From an uncultured Candidatus Saccharibacteria bacterium (GTDB lineage Bacteria; Patescibacteria; Saccharimonadia; Saccharimonadales; UBA6022): 8,611 nt of DNA. The translations under genes were made by a program, and so were the position numbers. Shown piece by piece: positions 4,402-8,611 of this stretch (position 1 is the first letter of the stretch; every line of letters starts with the position of its first letter). The notes below the pieces were generated by a model, which saw only the letters and a program-made list of their open reading frames with translations, did not search any database and was not told the DNA's origin. The stretch lies in the NCBI GenBank assembly GCA_946479665.1, contig CAMLGO010000029.1:1-8611 (forward strand), in the 5' to 3' direction.

Positions 4402-4737
4402 ATGTTTCCATTATCAACACTCCTCACTCCATTTTCTATCGCGCTGAGTCTCAGTACTGCCACTGGCGTACTTCTCCATGATACGAAGATTGATAAAGCT
4501 GCTACGCTTGCCCCAGCGTTATCGGCTAGCCTTGATCCGGCTGATCGCAGCGTGAAGCTGATCGGTGATGCGCATACTCACACCGAGCGTGGCTCGTTGT
4601 CGCAGGCGGTGCGTGATATGAAGACGCAAAACCCACGCGTTCAACCTCGAACAACCGAGGACAAAAAACACTTGATGCAAAAGAATGCGCCGCGTGGTTA
4701 TCATTCGTTTGATAACTATAATACGCCTCTTATTTAA
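4402..4737 (+). CDS. orphan small protein with N-terminal membrane segment
   Basis: I do not recognise this 111-residue protein. Residues 1-25 are uncharged and hydrophobic (MFPLSTLLTPFSIALSLSTA...), suggesting a single membrane anchor or atypical signal peptide; it lacks the usual N-terminal Lys/Arg. The remainder is polar and basic, with a His-containing DAHTHTERG segment (about 56-64), a Lys/Arg-rich stretch (RTTEDKKHLMQK) and a C-terminus PRGYHSFDNYNTPLI that looks sequence-constrained. With basic residues after the helix, the C-terminal part probably stays in the cytoplasm. Reality is supported by the strong promoter at 4323-4362, the absence of a competing frame and the tight packing: valS ends five bases beyond its TAA. 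It could be lineage-specific. Confidence 0.65.
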   Translation: MFPLSTLLTPFSIALSLSTATGVLLHDTKIDKAATLAPALSASLDPADRSVKLIGDAHTHTERGSLSQAVRDMKTQNPRVQPRTTEDKKHLMQKNAPRGYHSFDNYNTPLI

Positions 4738-4742
4738 GCAGT

Positions 4743-7292
4743 CTACTGTAGGACTTCAAGTTCGTGCTCAAGGCGCTCAATGAGTGCCTTTTTGCTTTCG
4801 AGCTGTTGGCGAGATTCCTCAACCAATGCAGCTGGCGCCTTGGCGACGTAGCTCTCATTTGAGAGACGGCCTTCAAGATTGGCGATAAAGGCGCGGTTCT
4901 CGGCTAGGCGGAGCTCAAGGTTCGATTGGTGTTCGTAGAGTGTTTCCTCGTCGACATCGAGCCAGGCTTCGCGGTTGCTGGCTGCAAGGCGCAAGCCACG
5001 CGGTTGATCGGCTTCCCTCACCTCTTTGAGGCGGGCGAGGTGTTGGATGAGCTCGACATTGTCTGAAATCAACGTATCTTGTTGATAGAGGAGTGCATAT
5101 TTAGTGTTGCCAGGTAGCTCGGCGGTGACGTAGCGGGCTTCAACAACGAGTTTCTGGAGCTGTTCGAATTCGGCGCTAGCAATATCGTCGTATTCTTTTG
5201 CTTCCGGCCAGCGGCTCGTGATAAGAAGGTCGTTGTGCCAGCTAAGTGTTTGCCAGATTGTTTCAGTGACGAATGGTGCGAATGGATGAGCCAACTTGAG
5301 GCTGGTGTCGAGTACCCAGGCGAGCATGTCGAGGTTGTCTTGCTTCTTGCTTGCTTCGACGTACCAGTCGGCGACGTTGTCCCAGATGGCGTGATAGACG
5401 CTATCGCTCGCTTCAGCAAAGCGATAATTAGCAAGTTGCGTATCAATATCGGCAGCGGCAGCGTCTAGTTCGCGGATAATCCAGTGGTCGGCAAGGGTTG
5501 TTGGTACCGGCGTAGTCGGCTTGTAGTTATCGCCGAGTTTATCTTCGATGAAGCGGGCGATGTTCCAGAGTTTGTTGCAGAAGTTACGTCCAGCAACGAC
5601 ATTACTGGTTGAGAATGCTTGGTTCTGCCCTGCGCTACGACTCGCGACAATGCCAAGACGAAGTGCATCTGAGCCATGCGAGGCTACAATATCCATTGGA
5701 TTAACGACATTGCCCTTGCTCTTGCTCATTTTCTGGCCATGTTCATCGAGAATAAGGCCGTGTAGGTAAACGTGGCGAAACGGTACTTGGTCGGTGGCGT
5801 ATAGGCCGAGCATGATCATGCGAGAGATCCATGGATAGAGGATATCTACCCCAGTCTCAAGAACGCTTGTCGGGTAAAAGCGTGCAAGCTTGCCTGCATC
5901 GAGATAATCGGTGGTAACAAATGGCCATTGACCACTGCTAAACCAAGTATCGAATGTGTCTTCTTCGCGTCTATATGTTGTTCCATTTACATCAATATAT
6001 TCGTCGTCAACACGGTCGTCAAAGATCCAATCGTCGGGGTTATTGACGTTTTGGAAAGCAGGAATTGGGATTCCCCATGGGATTTGACGACTAAGATTCC
6101 AGTCGCGAAGGTTGTCGTAGTACTGGATAAGAGCTTGTTTCTTGCTCGCTGGGCTAAACGTAATATCACCGTTTAAAATTGCTTGTTTAGCTCGATCGGC
6201 GAGTGGCCGAACGTTCAAGAACCATTGGTCTTTAATAAGAGGTTGGATTGGTTCCCCGCTTTTGTAGTCATACCCGACGGTATGTTCGATGGTTTTCTCG
6301 CCGCGGCGCAGTTCGGCGGCTTCAAGTGACGCTAGTACTCGCTTACGAGCGGTCATAACATCTAGACCAATAAACTGAGATGGGACATTGATCATACGGC
6401 CATCAAAGTCGATCACTTGAATACGTTCGAGGTTGTGGCGCTGCCCCATTTCAAAGTCGTTCGGATCGTGCGCTGGTGTGATTTTGACTGCACCGGTACC
6501 GAAGTTCATATCGACATAATCGTCGGCGATAATCGTAATCTCTCGATCGGTGAGCGGCAGCTGTACACGTGTACCGATAAGGTCTTTGTAGCGCTCATCA
6601 TCTGGATGTACTGCAATGGCGACGTCGCCAAGCATGGTTTCTGGTCGAGTGGTTGCGACAACGATTTCACCGATTTTATCAAGCAGCGGGTACGCAATAT
6701 TCCATAGAGTCCCCTTCTCAAGCTTGTGGTCAACTTCGATGTCGGCGTAGCTGGTTTGGTACTTCGTGCTGTAGTTGACGATGCGTTCACCTCTGTAAAT
6801 AAGGCCCTCATCCCATAAGCGCTTGAACGTGCCATAGACAGTTTTAATAACCTTCTCATCAAGAGTAAAAACAAGATCTTTCCAACTGGCACTGACGCCG
6901 AGGGCGCGTAGTTGTAGCTCCATGTTGCCGCGCTGTTGCTCAACAAAGTTCCATACTTGGCTGTAGAGCTGTTCCCTGGTGAAGTCGAAGCGGCTTTGCC
7001 CTTTTTTGACGAGTTCTCGTTCGTAGACAACCCAAGTTTCAAAACCGGCATGGTCGGCACCGGGGATGTAAGCGACATCGTGCCCTTTCATGCGGTGATA
7101 GCGCGAAAGAATATCTTCTAGTTGGACGGTGAGGGCGTGGCCAGTATGAAGGTTACCGTTGGCATTTGGCGGCGGCATAACGATACTGTACGGCTCGCCT
7201 TCCCCTTTGGGCTCGAACGCGCCTGAGGTCTCCCACATGGCATAAATATTCGGTTCGTATTGGTTTGGATCGTATGTTTTTGCTAATTTCAT
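4743..7292 (-). CDS. valS: valyl-tRNA synthetase
   Basis: This 849-residue class Ia synthetase attaches valine to tRNA-Val. It shows the HIGH box as NLHTGH (HTGH at 49-52, after PPPNANG) and the CP1 editing domain with TTRPETMLGD (214-223) and GTGAVKITPAHDPNDF (265-280), which hydrolyses misacylated Thr-tRNA. The KMSKS box is at 521-525 (DEHGQKMSKSKGN). An anticodon-binding domain (about 600-720) and a C-terminal coiled coil (about 780-849) follow; that tail, together with the overall length, marks ValRS rather than IleRS or LeuRS. Sequences around the active site differ from the Thermus/E. coli type, for example GADHAGFETWVVYE and SRQIPWGIPIPAF where the usual form reads SRQLWWGHRIPAW. No Cys zinc motif is visible. 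No Shine-Dalgarno precedes the ATG, and the leader contains a large inverted repeat. It ends in TAG, five bases from the convergent orphan gene. Confidence 0.96.
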   Translation of the reverse strand: MKLAKTYDPNQYEPNIYAMWETSGAFEPKGEGEPYSIVMPPPNANGNLHTGHALTVQLEDILSRYHRMKGHDVAYIPGADHAGFETWVVYERELVKKGQSRFDFTREQLYSQVWNFVEQQRGNMELQLRALGVSASWKDLVFTLDEKVIKTVYGTFKRLWDEGLIYRGERIVNYSTKYQTSYADIEVDHKLEKGTLWNIAYPLLDKIGEIVVATTRPETMLGDVAIAVHPDDERYKDLIGTRVQLPLTDREITIIADDYVDMNFGTGAVKITPAHDPNDFEMGQRHNLERIQVIDFDGRMINVPSQFIGLDVMTARKRVLASLEAAELRRGEKTIEHTVGYDYKSGEPIQPLIKDQWFLNVRPLADRAKQAILNGDITFSPASKKQALIQYYDNLRDWNLSRQIPWGIPIPAFQNVNNPDDWIFDDRVDDEYIDVNGTTYRREEDTFDTWFSSGQWPFVTTDYLDAGKLARFYPTSVLETGVDILYPWISRMIMLGLYATDQVPFRHVYLHGLILDEHGQKMSKSKGNVVNPMDIVASHGSDALRLGIVASRSAGQNQAFSTSNVVAGRNFCNKLWNIARFIEDKLGDNYKPTTPVPTTLADHWIIRELDAAAADIDTQLANYRFAEASDSVYHAIWDNVADWYVEASKKQDNLDMLAWVLDTSLKLAHPFAPFVTETIWQTLSWHNDLLITSRWPEAKEYDDIASAEFEQLQKLVVEARYVTAELPGNTKYALLYQQDTLISDNVELIQHLARLKEVREADQPRGLRLAASNREAWLDVDEETLYEHQSNLELRLAENRAFIANLEGRLSNESYVAKAPAALVEESRQQLESKKALIERLEHELEVLQ

Positions 7293-7320
7293 GCGGTTGG
7301 GTTCTCAGATTGGGATTATT

Positions 7321-7394
7321 CACGTGAAAAATACACAAAACCACCTAAGCGTTTTCCCGTGAAAACGTTATGGTTTTACTCCCTTTTTCACGTG
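7321..7394 (-). promoter_or_regulatory. nested inverted repeat in the valS 5' leader
   Basis: Three nested perfect stems share one axis: outer 11 bp (7321-7331 with 7384-7394), middle 7 bp (7337-7343 with 7371-7377) and inner 7 bp (7350-7356 with 7361-7367). The apical loop is four bases and the internal loops are 5/6 and 6/3 bases. As RNA it would fold into a long hairpin starting about eight bases from the predicted 5' end of the valS mRNA and ending 28 bases before the ATG. The outer arms each contain the palindrome CACGTG. I see no T-box sequence and no terminator-type GC stem plus U-run. Confidence 0.6.
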
Positions 7395-7409
7395 TTTGTT
7401 TTCACCATT

Positions 7410-7418
7410 AGTATACCA
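7410..7418 (-). promoter_or_regulatory. extended -10 promoter of valS
   Basis: On the - strand, TGG-TATACT (hexamer 7410-7415) predicts a start near 7403 and a leader of about 110 bases before ATG 7292. The -35 is weak. It lies between the FemAB stop and valS, so valS can be transcribed independently. Confidence 0.65.
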
Positions 7419-7446
7419 CATTTCGACCACTAGAAATATGGCGATA

Positions 7447-8367
7447 TTAGCGACGGCGAGAGAGTGTCTGGTAGAAACGATACAGTAGATAGCCAGGGCG
7501 AGAAACGGGCAGATCCCAGGCGCCGACATAACTGACAGGCGTGCCGCCGAAGGATTTCTTAAACTTCGTAAAGCCAGCCCAGCGATGAGCTGGGTCGTCA
7601 GTTGGTGCGATGCCGTACAGATCAAATCGTTTGAGCCCCTGGCGCTTGGCATCGATGATCATATAGGCCAGAAGGGCAGTGCCAGCGCTTAATTTTCGGT
7701 AAGCGTCATCGGCACTGGCGTGCGCGTAGTAACGGGTGGTGTCGCTGTCGTAGGCAATTGATGAAGCAATAGGCGTGCCTTCAAGAGTGACGTAAAAAAG
7801 CTGAGCAGCGCCGGCAGGAAAGAGGGCCTTGGCTTGTGCCTGGAAATAGCTATCGCTATGAGCCCGGATGCCATTTCTTTCTGCGACGCCGTGCATCATT
7901 TCTGTAAATATTCGAACGTCCTGAGGGTCGCGAGATACGTGCATCTCGAGACCTTTCTTTGTGAAGTTGCGGTAAAGATTGCGGTTATTTTGATTCATAG
8001 CTGCGATGATCGCATCTTCGTCTGTCGACAAATCGATAGTCTGCGTGTGTTCGGGCTGAAGCTGGTTGTAGGTGACGCGAGAAAGACCGCGTTCTTTCAG
8101 TTCGGTGGCCGTAACTGGCCCGGTGGGCTCGATGCGAATAAAGGTAACTCGTTGTTTTTTGGCGAGAGTCTTCAAGGAAGCAAGCGCTGCATCGAGGGCT
8201 GTGGCTGATTCAGCGTGTGGGCCGTACGGGCAGTAGAGGCGAGTATTAAAACGGCCGGTTTCAAGAATGGCTTGGTATGCCCAGCCATCACCCGAGTCGG
8301 CGAAGATCTTTCGCCCAAGTGACTGTTGGAATCGTGCCCACGCAGGTGACTGAAGAAAATGTGTCAT
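7447..8367 (-). CDS. FemAB-family aminoacyltransferase (peptidoglycan bridge formation)
   Basis: This 306-residue protein belongs to the FemABX/MurM family, which adds amino acids from aminoacyl-tRNA to the stem peptide of lipid II on the cytoplasmic side of the membrane. It shows the N-terminal FLQSPAWARFQQSLGRKI, the first GNAT-like half ending in FIRIEP (about 96-101), the RNLYRNFTKKGLEM segment (about 131-144) and the second GNAT half with GTPIASSIAYDSDTTRYYAHASA. The most diagnostic block follows: KRFDLYGIAPTDD...HRWAGFTKFKKSFGG. The FemA coiled-coil insertion is absent, as in FemX and many CPR homologues. Which amino acid it adds cannot be read from sequence. ATG 8367 is chosen because TATACT lies six bases upstream. 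The tsaD stop is only 24 bases upstream, so cotranscription is also possible. The stop is TAA. Confidence 0.92.
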   Translation of the reverse strand: MTHFLQSPAWARFQQSLGRKIFADSGDGWAYQAILETGRFNTRLYCPYGPHAESATALDAALASLKTLAKKQRVTFIRIEPTGPVTATELKERGLSRVTYNQLQPEHTQTIDLSTDEDAIIAAMNQNNRNLYRNFTKKGLEMHVSRDPQDVRIFTEMMHGVAERNGIRAHSDSYFQAQAKALFPAGAAQLFYVTLEGTPIASSIAYDSDTTRYYAHASADDAYRKLSAGTALLAYMIIDAKRQGLKRFDLYGIAPTDDPAHRWAGFTKFKKSFGGTPVSYVGAWDLPVSRPGYLLYRFYQTLSRRR

Positions 8368-8373
8368 GTGTTA

Positions 8374-8379
8374 AGTATA
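8374..8379 (-). promoter_or_regulatory. leaderless -10 element of the FemAB gene
   Basis: On the - strand, TATACT (8374-8379) is followed by six bases and then ATG 8367. The element sits in the 24-base gap after the tsaD stop codon. No good -35 is seen. Confidence 0.6.
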
Positions 8380-8391
8380 CCGTAGTTATTA

Positions 8392-8611
8392 TTACAACTT
8401 ATTATTATGCGCCCAAGCGGTTTTTGTCATGGAAAGACTCGGTATCACCTCGAGGTCACGAGGGTCGATTGGCTGGTTTTTCTGAGCGTAGTAGTAGCCG
8501 AGGGTAGCGATCATGGCGGCGTTATCGGTGCATAGATTCATCGGGGCGTAGTCGATATGAAGAGGGAGGCGCTCTGACAATTGACGACGAAGTTCTTGAT
8601 TGGCGGCTACG
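8392..8611 (-). CDS. tsaD: tRNA N6-adenosine threonylcarbamoyltransferase TsaD, C-terminal part
   Basis: The last 73 codons of tsaD are present; the N-terminal part, with the metal-binding HxxxH motif, lies beyond the window edge. TsaD transfers the threonylcarbamoyl group to A37 of tRNAs reading ANN codons, working with TsaB and TsaE. The visible sequence begins VAANQELRRQL, the end of the family motif GGVAAN, and contains NLCTDNAAMIA (C-T-D-N-A-A-M-I), the conserved C-terminal ligand-binding motif of the Kae1/TsaD fold. The tail TAWAHNNKL is a short species-specific extension. The frame is open to the edge and the stop is TAA. Confidence 0.93.
   Translation of the reverse strand, partial: VAANQELRRQLSERLPLHIDYAPMNLCTDNAAMIATLGYYYAQKNQPIDPRDLEVIPSLSMTKTAWAHNNKL

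Noticed and set aside
5069..7121. Numerous open frames overlapping valS on both strands
   Set aside because: valS shows full family motifs from end to end; the overlapping frames are compositional shadows.
7293..7410. T-box riboswitch or attenuating leader peptide for valS
   Set aside because: No T-box consensus or valine-rich leader peptide is present; the only short frame (MVKTNT) has one Val codon and its ATG lies upstream of the predicted transcript start.
128..8611. UGA read as glycine (Gracilibacteria/Absconditabacteria code)
   Set aside because: Despite the lack of TGA stops, no gene contains in-frame TGA, and all recognised proteins are full length under the standard code.

Overview
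This window looks like a chromosomal segment of a compact, roughly 50% GC member of the Patescibacteria (CPR), most probably Candidatus Saccharibacteria (TM7). That is an inference from several signs. The small genes are tightly packed. A VirB2/TrbC-like pilin and a type IV prepilin lie close to a FemAB-type cell-wall enzyme. Most of the unrecognised proteins are short membrane proteins of a style common in CPR genomes. The valyl-tRNA synthetase is of a divergent type. Shine-Dalgarno sequences are almost absent. I see no phage genes, insertion sequences, CRISPR arrays or restriction genes.

Layout. Bases 1-2293 carry four tRNA genes, all on the + strand: Ser(TGA), cut by the window edge, Ser(GCT), Arg(GCG) and Ser(CGA). 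Small envelope genes lie between them: a secreted VirB2-like pilin (-), a two-TM protein with a C-terminal beta-rich domain (+), and a DUF4190-like membrane protein (-). Bases 2385-3343 hold a type IV prepilin (+) converging on a two-TM protein of unknown function (-), with overlapping stop codons. Bases 3468-4319 are a two-gene unit, a HIT-family hydrolase followed with no gap by rlmH. Bases 4402-4737 encode an orphan 111-residue protein behind the best promoter of the window. The - strand from 8611 back to 4743 carries the 3' end of tsaD, a FemAB-family aminoacyltransferase and valS.

Many functions concern tRNA and the ribosome: tRNAs, ValRS, TsaD (t6A37), RlmH (23S rRNA methylation) and FemAB, which spends aminoacyl-tRNA on cell-wall cross-bridges. 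The rest belong to the cell surface. I see no dedicated multi-gene accessory system.

The most interesting signals are in gene architecture. (1) Each tRNA is followed without a gap by a terminator whose 20-21 bp inverted repeat includes the discriminator and CCA end; three are perfect and one is imperfect. (2) Six protein genes have a -10 hexamer only 6-9 bases before the start codon, which predicts leaderless mRNAs. (3) valS has a 74-bp nested inverted repeat in its leader. (4) The CGN arginine tRNA has anticodon GCG instead of the usual ACG. (5) None of the 11 visible stop codons is TGA. (6) Near-consensus extended -10 elements (TGn plus TATACT/TATAAT/TACAAT) recur through the window.
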